Source: Labia minor | Lineage: Eukaryota > Arthropoda > Insecta > Dermaptera > Spongiphoridae | NCBI GenBank assembly: GCA_963082975.1 | Contig: OY720348.1 | Location: forward strand, 16,674,078 to 16,738,077 | Length of the DNA stretch: 64,000 nt | Direction: 5' to 3' | Part shown: in pieces, positions 23,681-38,254 of the stretch | How positions within the stretch are numbered: the first letter of the stretch is position 1 | Layout: each line of letters begins with the position of its first letter | The notes under the pieces: model-generated | Seen by the model: only the letters and a program-made list of their open reading frames with translations | The model's database searches: none | Told to the model about the DNA's origin: nothing | Translations under genes and position numbers: made by a program

Positions 23681-26600
23681 TTAGATTTTTAATTGAAAAA
23701 ACGCGTCTTTTAAAAAGTCGTCAGGCAGTGACGCCTGAATAAGGCCCACCATTATTACACCCAAGAGAACGCAATGATAATAATAAAAAAAGTTAACAAT
23801 AAGTTTTGCGGATATTAATTATTATTACTCAAGGGAGATTGTAAGAGAACTGATGAGAAGTACGCGTATAATTTTGTAGAGAAGCCATTTGGCATGCACA
23901 GTTACAAAGACGTCGCCTAACACATACGAGGGGCCTTGATTATAAATTTAAAAACAATAGCGTCTTTGGTGGTTGGATATTTGGGCCAAGGGCTGAAGGC
24001 TGAGCATTCACCACCCTGCAGAAGAGCGCCGCAAGACTTGTTGAGAGGTGGAGGGCGGCCCCGGATTAAACAGCGCCACCCCCTCCCCCACTGTACCACC
24101 CCAAACCTTCCTCGGAGAAAGCAACGCCAAACCCTAATACAACCAGCCCCACAATATTGCCCAAACTTGGTTCAAGTTTTATTCACAACAAGATTGTATA
24201 ATGCATAAATAAGGGATGTCGGCGCAAGTCTACGGAGCCCTTGATGATGTCTTAAGGCCCCTACCACCAATCCACCGCAGGACGTTTCCGGCTTACTTAT
24301 TAAAAACTATGCAAATACCAAGGAGGGAATACCGTGTTGCTTCATGTCAGACGAAATGGCAATCTTTCTTCCTTCCATTTTCTCAAATCATTTCTCTTCT
24401 TTTCAGAAAGTACATATATCAAAAAATGATTAGGTCTCTAAAAAAACATCACAGATATATATATATATATATATATTTAAAATATCTTCTATCTAAACGT
24501 AATTTATAGTAGGTATATACGTATAGAAAATACATTTTGAATTACTTATACTTATACCAATGAACAAATGTTTCTGATGAAAAGATAAATGAAAGCTGTT
24601 AAGTTTTTAAAAACCCAAGATTCAGCAATCAAAGAAAGAATTCCATTTAGGAGAGCAGATGATTTCACGTCCCATTTATTTCTAATTTGACAGCGAAAGG
24701 GTGCTAAAGGAAAATTCGTTTAGATTATCTTGTAAGTGGAAAGTTTTATACTCTGCAAGTTTTATATTTTATTTATTATCAAAATAAAAGGAAAGAAAAC
24801 GCTAAGATGCTGTTTTATAGATTATATGAGGGTTACAATTTGACTCCAATGTATAGACTAAAGTCTTAAAAAAAATTCGAATTTCCTAAGAGAAGTACAA
24901 TAGATAATTGCAGATAAGAAGAATTAGAATAACAAAAGAAGATGAAGAGAATCATCAAACTTATCGAAACTAAAATAAAAATATATTATTTTGTTTTTCT
25001 AACAATTATTTAAGTCGTATATAGCAGTGTCATTGGTTAAATGACTGATCATGTCTAGATTGATTGATGGAAACCATAGGATTGTAGTTCCATGTGCCTG
25101 TCACTTAGGGCGTTTTAGAACCCAGTCTAAGTTCGTCCTACAAATCAGGATCTAATTAGAGAATTTCAATATATAATGCTTTTGTAGGTGTCATGTCTTA
25201 ATTAGAAAGATATCTTAATTTCCTTAAATAACTACTGTAACTATATAGTAAATATAACTCAAGAAAGGATATCCCCCTAATTGCATTCCACAATTAATAA
25301 AAAACAAGATTTTCAGTATTCCCCAGAATTGTATATGAAGAAATAAAATTTCAATGGAGAAAGGTAATAATTAATAATATAAAACAGATAAGAAAATATC
25401 ATGTTTTTGTTTGATTTGAAATTTATGTAAAGTTTTAATACATTCCCAATGAATGATGATTGAAATTGTTTAACCAAAGACATAAAATAGTGAAAAAGTT
25501 TTTATTCAAATGTTATTCAGTTTAAATCGATGAGAGAAGTTAAATGCAAATTGACGCTGGTGCATAAATGTTTATTTGTGAATAAAGATTGGAGCTTGGA
25601 AATGGAAGAGCGAGAGGCATTCGCCGCGAGGTGTTGTGGTTAGGTCGTGTAGAATAATGGGGGTTGATAGGGCGCGCAGGGAGAGGCTACAATACTTGGA
25701 TCCCTACTTGGTCCCCTCCACCTCCAAAACCCAGACGACCCAAACATTACTAGATTAATTTCTTTACGATTGAATAATTCAATTAATGCGCCAAGACGTT
25801 TCAAGAGGATTTCGAAATTCAAATAATATCGGGGGTGCTCACCCCTTTACAGCTGTGAGATCTCTTATGCCCCACCCTTCCTCTTATACCGTTGCAGCAC
25901 AAGCCCTCCCATTACTTGAAGTTCACCCCCTTCACAGTTCATCCAACTGTCTAACGCCCCTTCGCTCATTTATTTGACCGACTCCTTGTACCACAAAAAT
26001 TAAAACAAAAAAAGATATTAAATAGAAATTCCTTTTAATTTCGAAATAATTTTATTTAATACGACAACTATATGTACTTCCATTAACATCCATTTTACAG
26101 ACTATATAATTGGAATTACTTCCTAAAACGAGGCAATCTGTTCAATTTCATCCCAAACTCCTCCGCTTGTGATTAAAAAAAAAGGTAATTAAGAAGCGAA
26201 TTCAATTGACCAAAATGGGAACGATCGGCGGCTCGATTTATTATTGTGTTGAATGAATATTGATTGGATGTGGCGATCCATCATTTAACCAGGGTGGGGG
26301 GGGGCAAAATGCATCTCGTCCAACCACCCACTCTGCAACCAATCTCCCCCTCCCCTCCCACTAGTCAATTCATTGCCCGTCAAGCGATCACCATATTCAA
26401 CGAAAAAGAAGAATTTTATTATTTATTATTAATGATAAAGAGGAAGAAAAATAATCTCTTGGGGGAAAAAAATTAAAAGATCAAAATTCATTTTGGTAAC
26501 ACCTTAAAAAAAATCAAAAAAAAAAAAAAATTTTTGAAATATTTCATTTTAAATGAAATCGTGTGTCATCAATTCATTCATCCTTTTAACATAAAAAAAT

Positions 26601-26695
26601 AGCATTCCAATCCGATTTCACTAATAAATAGATTATTCAATCAACTTATTAAAATATCAATTATTATTATTATTATTTATTTATTCATTTATTTT
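23681..26695. other. Intron with repeat-poor islands
   Basis: 23690-24400 and 25560-25980 are balanced in composition and repeat-poor. The first contains the short palindromic sequence GTCAGGCAGTGACGCCTGA near 23720 and an octamer at 24309-24316. 24400-25560 is AT-rich, and a G-run occurs near 26293. Open frames on both strands are short and without family resemblance, so I call no gene. Confidence 0.45.
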
Positions 26696-27252
26696 GACTA
26701 TCTCGCCAGAATTGGGATCACGAAAATTTTCGATGTTGAGATTTTGATGTTTTTATATGTTTTGAAGGTCCCTGAGTCATTTTCACTAAGGTTGAGAAAA
26801 ATGTCTGTGTGTGTATGTATGTATGTGTGTAGACAAGATTACGCAAAAACGGTTTGAGGTAGAAAAATGAAATTTGGTACACGGGCACTATTCAAAATTC
26901 GTTACATACAACGATTTTATTTTTTCTCCTCTAAATTAACAGTAAAAATAGAGATAGATGTTTGATAGTTTTTCACATGATTAAAAATTGTATAAAACTG
27001 ATATATATAGAATTTCAGCTTGATTAAATCGGTGAAAGTACCGAAATTAATTTTTTTTAATTTTTTATAATCACGCGCCAGCACGTGACGTCTCTTCATC
27101 AACAAAGAGCCAAACACGCGCTGGTTTAATAAATATTATTTATTAATTTTAATTTATAATTTATAATTAATTAAATTTAATTTAAATATAATTAATATAT
27201 GTTAATTATTCCAATTAAAATTTGCGAGATAGTCGAGTGGAGAGACTCCAGA
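26696..27252 (-). mobile_element. Helentron-like non-autonomous element, family A, copy 3
   Basis: The inverted orientation of copies 1 and 2. The low-coordinate end begins GACTATCTCGCCAGAATTGG. The high-coordinate end, read inverted, is TCTGGAGTCTCTCCACTCG then ACTATCTCGCAAATTT. The 11-bp motif GACTATCTCGC is therefore perfectly inverted between the ends. A (TG)n/(TATG)n tract lies at about 26810-26832. Confidence 0.65.
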
Positions 27253-28182
27253 TTTTTTTAACTAAAAATGAAACCACTTATCAGGCTCGAATTTTAATCC
27301 ATTTAACACACTCCTGTTCGTTTGAATTCCAACCTGGAATAATCTAAAAAAACAAAAAAAACTTCCCCACATTTCCTTGCTAAATCTCAACGCATAATGT
27401 TAATAAAACATTTATTATGTATACCTACCCGGGGTGGTATCATCCCCCATGGGATGTTTTAAAATCTACCATTTGACTGGATTGTTTACTGTTTGTTTAT
27501 GATATACCAAGATGATTTCATTTGATGCCGAATATATTATTATCATTATTTATTATTGTACAAATGTTTGTTTACATATGTAAAAGGGCCTTAATGTCAT
27601 AAATAAATACACATTCCATATTAAAAATAATTCCAAAATATTACTTTAAAAAAAAAAAATAAAATCTCGATGATATCATAAAATTTTTAATTAAAACATT
27701 TTTATTATAAATTTTTGAAAATAATAATAAATATTTGATTGTAGTATAGTCTTTCACTCTCTCTAACGCACAAGGCTTAATTAATTTCATTTATCAAATA
27801 CAATTTTTTTTTTTTTTTTTTAATTTATTAGAAATAAAAATATAATTTATTTATTATTAATATGATTTATTTATTTATTTATTTTCATTTATTTTTTTTT
27901 TATTTGTTTGTTACAAAATTTTTGAACTTTTATTGGGTATCTATGTATGATTAATTTAAACTTTTCCGTTGATCTCAGGGCATATTTTTACTATCAAAGG
28001 ATTTGTTTATTGTGTTTTGTTTATCGAATTCATATCCGAATATTAAAAAAAAAAAATATTTTTAAACAAAATCGCACCTTCGTTCTCTCCTCTCTTCATA
28101 ATTTTTAATATCATTTTATATTTTTTATTTTATTTTTAAAATGAAATTTGAAAAAAAAATAAAATATAAAAAAAAATAATAG

Positions 28183-28220
<38 letters not shown>

Positions 28221-31200
28221 ATTATTCTAATTTTAATTATATAATATAGTAATATTATTTTAATTTTTGTATTTTTTATATTCTATTATTACTATTTAAA
28301 GCACATATCAGAAAAATATTTAATTAGTAGTACTATGTAATATTATATATATTATATATTTATTAATTTATAATTTATAATTAATTAAATTTAATTTAAA
28401 TATAATATATGTTAATTATTCCAATTCAAATTTGCGAGATAGTCGAGTGGAGACACTCCAGATTTTTTTAACTAAAAATGAAACCACTTATCATTTAACA
28501 CACTCCTGTTCGTTTGAATTCCAACCTGGAATATATATATATATGTATATATATACATATATATACATATATACATAAAGTAATTTGAATTGTTTACAAA
28601 CTTCAGGTGCTATTAATTCGGTTATAATTGGAAGAATAACATTTGTGATTAGGAATTGACGTTTTTGATTGAGAGAAAAAAGTGCAAGGAACGGGTGAAG
28701 AAGGTGGTGGTGGTGGTGGTGGGGATGGAGAAGGAAGAGAAAGACAGAGACAAAAAAAAAAATCAAGCGGGCGCCTAGCAATCTGTGGGAAATGCAAAGT
28801 GGCCGATGGCCTGCATAGCGATGTCTCGTTTGGATAGCAACAGTTGGATTTATTTGCGGTGGAGGGTCAGGCCTGAGGGTCGAAACAGAAGGGAACGAAA
28901 ACCAGAGCCAGAAATCCGCAAACCGCCACAATAGACCTGTTGTTTTGAAGGAGGCACGAACGCTTCAGAAAATCCCGGACCCGATTTAAGGGAAACAAGA
29001 AGAAACCTGTCACAATGTATATATATATGTATATATATATATATATATATACTCCTCCCCATTTCCCTCTCCTCCCACCACACAAAACATTGTTACCTAA
29101 CACTTATTATTCTAAAAAAACATTATTATATATTATGTTTTTCTTTCTTTCTTCTCTTCGCCCAATCCCCTCTACCCTCCCCTAATATCACCACCACGAA
29201 CCTTACTCAATTACAAAACATTGAAATGGAAATGAAATAAAAGATAATTAATGAAGTGAGCTGCAATTAACAAACAATTATCTCTCAAGCGCATCACCTT
29301 CACATGAAATGCTTACAAAAAAAAAAAAATAAAATGAATTTTTAAAAAAAATGTTTGTTTCTCACTACAATAATTATTCTGATAGTATATATATATATAT
29401 ATTTCTCTAATTCATTATTTAATTAATTAAATTAGTTAGTTATATATGAGATAGCTTCATCTCAATATCCGAATGTTATATACTTATTAATAGTTCTTTG
29501 AAGATCGAAATGTTAAATTATATCAATTAGTTTGTGAGAGTATAGGGGACGTGGGTGATATTAAAAAAAACGGATTGGAAAAAACCGGTGGGTTTAAAAG
29601 CCTGAGAGTCAAATGAAATTTGTCAGCCTCATACTTTGTTGCTGGTTTTGGATATCATCGAGTCGATCTCTCATTTACTGACAGCTTCATAGAACTCAAA
29701 CGTTAATCAGATTATATATATATATATATATGAGATAGCTTCATCTCAAGAGGATTTCAATTCGTTTTGATTAAGAAATTTAGAACGTGAATGGAATAAA
29801 AATAGTCTGTGTTTATTTGAATTGGAACTTTGTTATTATTTGATAGTTCCATAAATGATTAATTCAAAATTTGTTTAAATTAAATTTTATCATTTTATTT
29901 ATATCAGTAATTGCATCTTCATACTCTCAAATTCATTATTATAATATATAATTCAATTTGGAATTATATATAGATTAAAAGTATTAAAAAAAATTTTGAT
30001 GGTTGTAAATATTTTGGGTTGAAGGTTTGTGTCTGTATGTGTGTGTGTGTGTGCGTGAGGGAATAAACTGACCGACGTTCCAAAGGTTTTTAAACATGGA
30101 TGAACATTATAGATAAATATAGATTAATTCGCCGCCCATCGCCCCCTTTTACCTCGCTCACCCCCTTTAGTATCTTTCGAGTTTTTTCTCGTCGGAATTT
30201 GTAAACCTGAGACTTTTTAACTAATTTAACTTGATGAGAGATGTCATTTGGATTTAATCTTTTGGATCTTTTTCACAGTCCAATATATGAACGAGGGAAC
30301 GAAATCTAAGATGTAGATCATTATGCCCTGTCCTGAAAGATGAGGTAACCTTTCAGGGGGCAAGATTTTTCTTTCTGGTTTGAAACAATACGTGATCAAT
30401 TATCATAATCTTGAATGGCCACCGATCGGTTTGAATTTGGAATGCCGTCATGTCTGGCGGATTTCTTTGGGTTAATTGAGTCCTCGGTCTCTGCAGGAAT
30501 CAAGTTCGCGCCTCCGATATTTCAGGACTATCTCCAAGCTGCGATCGCAACTAACGAGGCCCTGTCGCCCCCGATTAAGTCCTTTCCACCAATCGATCGG
30601 TATCTTGCCATCGAAATAGAAACGTAACACGATTCGCGGGTTAATTAACCGAAACGCAGACGATTTAGATGATAGCGATTCTGAGCAAATCATTAAGAAC
30701 AGAAAATTGCCGCATTCTTTGTCGATAATGGCATTGAAAAAAAAAGAATCCAGAGACAAAAGGAAATATTGGATGATCCCATGAAAAGAATTGGAAAAAT
30801 CCCGAACACAGATACCATCCCGTTGTGTTCCCAAGAAAACAAACTATGTTTGTGCTTCCAAATAAGATAGATTAGATAGATGAAATCCAATCGATACATT
30901 GATAAGGTTCCTTCTTCTTAATCTTTATCTTATTATTTGCAAATCAAATAAAAATGATATCACTTCTCTAATTATTAATTTTGTGTAATCATATAACTTT
31001 ATATATATATACTATAATTAAATATGGATTTAAAAAATCAAAATAAATATATTTATAGCCAAGAAATATTTATATAAATATAAAATTTGGATGAAATTGG
31101 CTCAGGACCATTGGAAAAATATGATTATTGCGATCAAGAGAGCTCTCTAGTTAAATAAATATATAGATAACCAGACTCCCATATTAATAATTTTTTAAGT

Positions 31201-34035
31201 TGTAGATGATATTTATGGATAATTCATTGTGATGAAGATTATAGTTTTCAAAAGAATGACGGTGTATCGTTTTATTAATACTACCTTCTGAATGGAAGGT
31301 GCGTGGAGAGGGAAAAGTCAATGAGCTTTATTGGCATCGTGTGCGGCAAAGACTTATCTCCAAGCAGCTGACACAAATGGAAGCTTTAATGTCCCTTTAA
31401 AACGTTTTTAACGAAAAACAACGCGCCTGGTCCAACATTCAACTACATTAATTCTATCTATTAAGATAACGCCTTAATGAAATCAAGCTGATTTGTTTGA
31501 TAATTGTCTCGTATTTAACGTGGCAATCTAGGTAGAAAACTCGGCGATTTTAAATTAAGATAAGGCGTCGAGCGTCTGCACCCCCGCTTTTGCTTTGCCC
31601 ACGACAACATGCCTATTTATAACCATTTTTGTAACGTAACAATCCCGGTACTTTAAATGAGCTACTCGTTAGTTAGCCGAGCGATTAAATACAAGTCGTG
31701 TCGAAGCGTATATTTAGAATCCTTAAAATAATTGTTAATTAATTCGTACGCGAGCTATATTGTTATATTAGAGTTAATTTTAAGTAAATAAAGAGGCTGG
31801 CTATAAATCAAGTTGGGCTTTTGAGGGGAAAATCGACATCGAAAGTGGATAAGCTGGTCAGCCTTGTCCTCTCACTCACTCCGCTTATCTACCATGAAGA
31901 TTATGTTAACTAACCAGTGGCTTCCCAGCTTCTCTAGAGGACCCTCGAGGGCCTCAACGGCTGCTGCTACTTCGCTTTCGTCCATCAGCGGCATACCTTA
32001 TTAAACGATCGTTATCATTGAAAAGTATGGAGTCTGGCGAAAATTCAACCACGAGAGAGTAAAAATGCCTCTCTTTGCAACCAAACCTGTTTTTATGGTT
32101 GTCAATTACGTATCGAGAGTACACGAGGAAGCAACCCAAGAACATTCATTGAACAAGTCAAGCAACAGGCAGACTAGTTTCGTTTTGGATAGATTATCTA
32201 CTCCAAACATTTCCTCACCAGGCAAAAAAACAAAAAACAAGCACCTACTCTATACAAATTATTATTCCAAAGTATTTAAATAAATATATAAATTTAATTT
32301 CAAATTCAAATTAAAGTAAAAAAGAATGGAATAAAATTAGATGATATGGTAGTAAAACTTTTTGATGAAGATCAAATATTGAAATTATTTGATGGTAGAT
32401 TAAATACATATATATGGTATATATATATAAGTAGGAGTTCAAATGAATAATTTTAAGGTATAAATATAATTTTTGATTAAATTAATTGTTTGAAGGTCAG
32501 AGTTCTTAGGTGATTGGATATTGCAGACACCCGGATTCTTGTATATCTATCTCTCCAGGCGGATCTGTAGATGCGATTCTTTTTCCTTGTTTATTATTTC
32601 TTTCTTGTATCGAAATTAATCCTGAATGAAGCGAGACGCCCACATCTCTTTAGGCTTAGATAAAGCAAACATTTGCTCGTTGAGTAAATACACTGACTAT
32701 ATATGCAAACTCACATTACATTGCCTTGGAATGGCCTCACAAGATTAGAATATTATCTTGTACTGGCGATAAATTCCTTTTAAATCAACGCCAACCGGGA
32801 GTACGCCGAGAATAAATTAATTGATTTAGAAGAACAGTTTCTAGGTAAATCAGACGAGTTAGGAAACATCCATTAGAAATATACACATTGCATTAAGGAT
32901 TCACTCGGAGCTTATCGCACAGTAATATTTATTTTTTCAGTTTCAATATAAATTTTAATCACGCCATTATTTTTTATCAAGCCGTAATTGTCCGGTATTT
33001 TCTCTTGGGGAAATGGAAAAATGACTGTCTGGAATCAACGAAACATTTCAAACGGCTTAGATGGGAGGTAGAGGGGGGGGGGGGGGGGTGGAAGGAGGAG
33101 GAAGAGAAAAAGAAGAGAGAGGGGGGGGGAGAGAGACAGGTAAGGAAGGCTTTTGGATGGTTAATTAACTAAAATTAGGCAGAACAAGCTGAATCGTTAA
33201 TTATCATTATCATCAGACGGAATAAAATAAATTATGAAAAAACAAGAAAGAAACGATGTCCACAATTAAAGAATAAAACGTTTATTCTTTTGTAAATTAA
33301 AGCAAAGAGGTATATATAAATCCCAGTAAAGATCATTATAATCTTTTTGATTCCTATAAAAATTGCTTGAGTCTTTTTATTGGAACAGATAATGAATTGG
33401 TTTTGTTTTTGGATGCCGAAAATGGTTACAATCCTTGATCCTTCTTCTCCATCAATCAATTGCGTTCTTTTTGCCTTCTTGGGCATTATGTTTGTTCCCA
33501 CCTTATCAGAGTGATCGGCAACCAAATCAAACAGTCATGTTTGATTACCAACCATAAAACATTTAATATTATCAATAAACTCACTGTTATCAATTGCCAA
33601 ACGTTGAATGAGTATTTCTCTCTCTTCAAACAAGTTTGATCGCCTGGCCATATGCGATGGTAATTAGCCCATCTGTCTGCATTTTAATTTTTCTCCTTTT
33701 TTTTTTCATGTCACTACAATTGATAAATAAATATCGCTTTTCGATAAACTGATTAGGCTAACGATAAAGTAAACATACGAGAGCTATCTGAATTTGAGGA
33801 AATTGTAGAAAATCTTTGGCAAATTGAATCAGTGAGACGCGTTATTGATTATTTATTCATCGATGGAAACAAAAATAAAATAAAAATAAAATAATTTAAA
33901 AAAAAAAAAATCTATAGATTATTTAGAATTATACAGCTAGCATAAATGATTTCAGGAAATTGAAAAAAAAATAAACATATTTCTCAAAATATAAGGTTCA
34001 AATTTCATGGTATTATGATTTCAATAAATTTCTTT
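27253..34035. other. Long intronic stretch with repeat-poor islands, no gene seen
   Basis: 27350-28350 is AT-rich with poly-A/T and (TA)n (about 28187-28214). Further (TA)n runs lie at about 28533-28575, 29019-29051, 29383-29401 and 29715-29731. Repeat-poor islands lie at about 30100-30900, 31280-32280 and 32480-33060. A 70-codon open frame at 30415-30627 sits in one island but shows no domain, splice context or low-complexity signature of a real gene. A G-rich then GA-rich tract lies at 33068-33142. Confidence 0.45.
28355..28532 (-). repeat. Duplicated segment carrying the 5' end of a family A element
   Basis: Nearly identical to 27135-27342, in the same orientation about 1.2 kb away. The match runs beyond the element into unique flank (ACCACTTATCA, ACACTCCTGTTCGTTTGAAT, CCAACCTGGAAT). 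It is therefore a local segmental duplication, not an independent insertion. It lacks about 18 bases of the flank and a few bases of the AT-rich part. Confidence 0.8.
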
Positions 34036-34542
34036 TTTACTATCTCGAAAAGTATTACGATCAAAAAAAATTTCGATTTTGAGATTTTGATGTTTTTATA
34101 CGTTTTGAAGGTCCCTGAGTCATTTACAACTAAGGTTGAGAAAAATGTCTGTGTGTGAGTGTGGAGACAAAATTACGCAAAAACGGTCTGTGCTAGAATA
34201 ATGGAAATTTGTAGTTTTCTATCAACTTTTGAGAAATGTAGGTGTTTCGAAAGATACCTACCACGTATTCATTTTTTTTCCTCTCAACTAACCGTAAAAA
34301 TAAAGATATATTTTTGATAGTTTTTGATTGAATCCCTGAAAGTACCGGAATTAATTTTTTAACATAGCAAATCTCACCCGCCAGCACGTGACGTGGTGCC
34401 ATCAACAAAGAGCCAAAATACGCGCTGATTTAATAACTATTATTTATTAATTTTAATTTATAATTAATTAAATTTAATTTAAATATATATGTTAATTAAT
34501 CCAATTCAAATTTGCGAGATAGTCGAGTAGAGACACTCCAGA
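34036..34542 (-). mobile_element. Helentron-like non-autonomous element, family A, copy 4
   Basis: Minus-oriented copy. The low end is TTTTACTATCTCGAAAAG and the high end, inverted, is TCTGGAGTGTCTCTACTCG then ACTATCTCGCAAATTTG. It is slightly shortened: the (TG)n tract near 34150 is minimal, and part of the middle present in other copies is missing. Confidence 0.6.
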
Positions 34543-37500
34543 TTTTTTTCAAAATTTACAATATTTTATTATAATCGTTTCATTATCTTAAAATCAATTT
34601 GATTGGAGTATATTCGAAGGTTCACAGACAATATTTTATTTAATTACTAGAGTTCTTGTTCCATAAATATTGACATTTGGGATTTTGGATGGAGATAAAT
34701 TTGATAATTATTTTATTGGATCAGGGGAATTTAATGTCCCGAAATAATAACACGAAATGAAGTTCTAATTAACCAGATTCTTTTGTTTTATATACCATCT
34801 ATCACAAGAGATAAACCAATTTTATAGCAGAGAAAGATTAGAGATGAAGATCAAATTAAATTAAATTTAATGACAAAATATAAATTTATTTGTATTAATA
34901 ATTTAATATTTTTTATCTAATGAAATAATATGATAATATAAAAATAGATGACATTCTACTTCCCAATAAAAATATACAACCGATTCGATTCATTAAAGGA
35001 AAACGTCGCAGTCAATGAAGAGGAGGCCAATTAAATGAATTCGAGTGATAGACAATTATATTAAAGGTCCCCCCCTCCTGAAAACAGGATGCTATGATTA
35101 TGGCTTGAATTCGCTGAATGATCCCTTATGTTGCAAAATGGGAGGAACGATTTAGAGATGTCGAGGTCCCCAGGGATCAATCCCTGCATCTGTGGCGTGC
35201 CCTTGCTCTTGAAATCCCTATTTGCTTTGTAGGACGTCAATTGGATCTCCAAGGATACCAAAATTATCCAAGACCAGGTTATTCTATACCAAAATTAATT
35301 TTAGTGAATTTTAGGTCTCTTAGTTGGTAATCTTTATTTTGTAATATTAATGAGTATTCAAATCATTTTTTTTTAATTAATTATATATATAATTTATTAT
35401 AAAACGAAATATTAATAATAATAATGTTCTTATTTTATTTAAAATAATAATAATAATAATAATTCAACATTATTATTTTAAAGATGATAATAAATTTAAA
35501 TAAAACAAATAGACCGATTGAATGAATGATGACCAAATACATAGAAAGAAATTCACTAAATTATTTATTAAAAATGAAATAAAAAAATTTTAAATTTAAT
35601 TAAAAAGTTTATTTAATTCATTTTAAGCATATATTATTGTTTTTTTTTTTAAATAATTATTCTTTTTTAAAAAAAAAACAATAATAATTCAACATTTTTA
35701 TTTTAAAAATGATAATAATAAAATTAAATATAACAAAATAGATCGATTGAGAATGATGACCAAATACATAAAAAGAAATTCACTAAATAATTTATTAAAA
35801 ATGAAATAAAAAAAAAAATTTAAATTTAAATAAAAAGTTTATTTAATTAAGCGTATATATTATTGATTTTTATTTTAAAACAATTATATTATTTTAATAT
35901 CCCACATATATAAATTAAAAATTCAGTTAAGTGATAAATAATATAAAGATAATTCATTTTTTTTTAATTTATATTTTAATATTTAATATATTCGATTAAT
36001 TCGTTTGGTGAGTAAAATTTCTTATCAAATGAACAGATGTCCAAAATCCACGGGGCGTAATTCTATTGTTTCCTTCATGTTCAAGTTAACACCAGATAAG
36101 CGATCATTAATAATAGTTACAATTGTTGATTAAAAAGGGATAAATGAAAAAAAAACAATCGATTGTATTTTCCATATTCAATTTTTTTTTTTTTTGATTA
36201 TATATCATTATCATCTGACAAAAATTTTCTTTTTAATTCAATCCAATTGATAAAATCAATACCAAAAAATACACACCTCCCACCTCGTTCAAACTCTATC
36301 GTGCAATTTGCTTATCAGTTTTATTTTATCCCCCCCCCCCCACCCAACTTTTCCCGACACTCCAACTCCCCGCACCCTCGAACTGATAATTAAAATCGTT
36401 ATAAAATGAATTAGATAGACAAAGTAAGATAGATTTTTTGTTCTTATACATATTTTCTCTCCTCTCCTATATATATATATAATATAAGCCTATTTTTTGT
36501 TTCATCCCGTGACTTGAAGGGTTGATCTCAAAACAAAGTTCACCTTAGGTTGTTGTTGTTGTTGTTAATATTTCAGAAGTTATAGTAAAAAAAAAAAATA
36601 GAAATTATCTGATTACATTTCATTTTTATTATGTGAAAAAAAAATCTTTCAATCTCTTACTAAGGGAGGGGGATTGCATGTAAATTATCCAAAAGCCGCA
36701 TTGGAGAGAAATGAATAGTATTGTTATATTAAGGGAGAGGGTGAGAAGAAACGGGGCTTAGAAAGAGAGAGAGCAAGTTTTTTTGACCGACTTTTGACCG
36801 ACAGCTTACAATATTATAATCTTAATGAAAAATTCTATTCCAATTAAGAAAAAAATTATTTAATTATTAATAGAAAAAGAGGGCAGCTTGAAATAGGAAA
36901 GCTGAAAATAATTCTTGACATTTAAATTTATTTATATATTAAAACACCCTCACTATGGGGGATGTATTTTGTTATATATATTTATGAACAAGGTGTACAA
37001 ATTTTACTTTTATAAAATTGGTTCAAAATAGTTGTTGGTGTTGATTATTCCCAAAATGCCTCAAGTGAATGTTGTTCAATTCCCACGGATTAATTTTGAA
37101 ATATACTCTTAATCGATGCCATGCATATAATTAAATTAATATTGTCGGTCTTTTCAAAGTAGGGAAATTAGAAATAACATGGTAATCAGGTGGTAGACGG
37201 CCACTAGAAATGGGGGGGATATGGGGGGTAGGTAGCCTAGAGCTCTAAGAATTGGCACTTAGTTAAAAATATATTCTTAATAATAATAATAATAATAATA
37301 ATTTTACTATTCTTTATAATATTCTCTAAAAGTTATAATTTTCTATAAATAAATTAAATTTGATTTATATAAGTACTTTGATGTTTGTTTTAAAGTTGTT
37401 TAAATCCAATTATGTAATTAATTGTGAATGGATTTTATTATATAATATTATGAAAATATGAAATTGAAATTGGAGAAAATTGTTATATATTATTGAAAGA

Positions 37501-37625
37501 TTGGTTAGCAAAAATAAAAATTAGAAAAAAAAAACAAAGAAAACAAGAGATGCATGTAAATTAAATTGAATTTTTTATTCATTTAAAACGGTTTCGTTTG
37601 TATTCTAAAAATAAAAAAATCAATA

Positions 37626-37686
<61 letters not shown>

Positions 37687-38254
37687 CTATAAAAAAATGT
37701 CTTTCTTTTTTATTAAATATTAATTTTTAAACATATAGAAAAAAAAGTAAGTGATTATTTGGTTGATAGGTTGGTCAAATTGTTTTTTTATTGTTTCTCA
37801 TTTAATATTATTATAGTTTAAATAATAAGAATGAATTTTTTGTTCTTGTTTTTTTTTGTTAATTATATTATTATTATTATTAGTAGTAGTAGTAGTATAT
37901 TGGTTGAATTTTAGTTATTTTTTGAAGATAAATATTTGAACCTATTTAGCAAATAAATTTCTTATATACATAACTTAAAATAAAGTAATTGGAGTAGTGG
38001 ATAATTTTTTCTTTTTAAATATTTTATTATTCCAAAGTAGGCAACAGTTAAAAAAAAGTTAATAAATATATATAAAATAATATTAACTAATTATTTGTCA
38101 AATTTAAAATTTTGAAAAGAATTCATAATCTCATTGATTATATATTTTGTATTATAATAAAAAAAAAATATCCTATATATTATTATTATTATTTTGAAAA
38201 GGTGAGGGGGGGAATGATTAAAAAAAAATAAAAAACTTGTTAACTTTTACTGAC
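34543..38254. other. Intron downstream of exon 38255-38479, no gene seen
   Basis: Mostly AT-rich. It holds a tandem duplication (separate entry), a C-run at about 36332-36342, (TTG)n near 36552, (TA)n of about 56 bases at 37629-37684, and (AAT)n near 37280. 34960-35330 is more balanced. No exon recognised. Confidence 0.5.
35455..35900. repeat. Two-copy tandem duplication, period about 225 bp
   Basis: AATTCAACAT followed by the phrase GATGACCAAATACATA and AGAAATTCACTAAAT occurs at 35461 onward and again at 35686 onward. The copies differ by small indels and substitutions, so the duplication is not very recent. AT-rich, non-coding. Confidence 0.8.

Noticed and set aside
28491..28931. 146-codon minus-strand open frame
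   Set aside because: It is composed of (TA)n-encoded residues, a His/Pro run from a GGT repeat and a family A flank duplication. No domain or conserved pattern.
30415..30627. 70-codon open frame in a balanced-composition region
   Set aside because: No recognisable domain, promoter or splice context, and other frames in the same island are also open for similar lengths. Better explained as chance in unique non-coding DNA.
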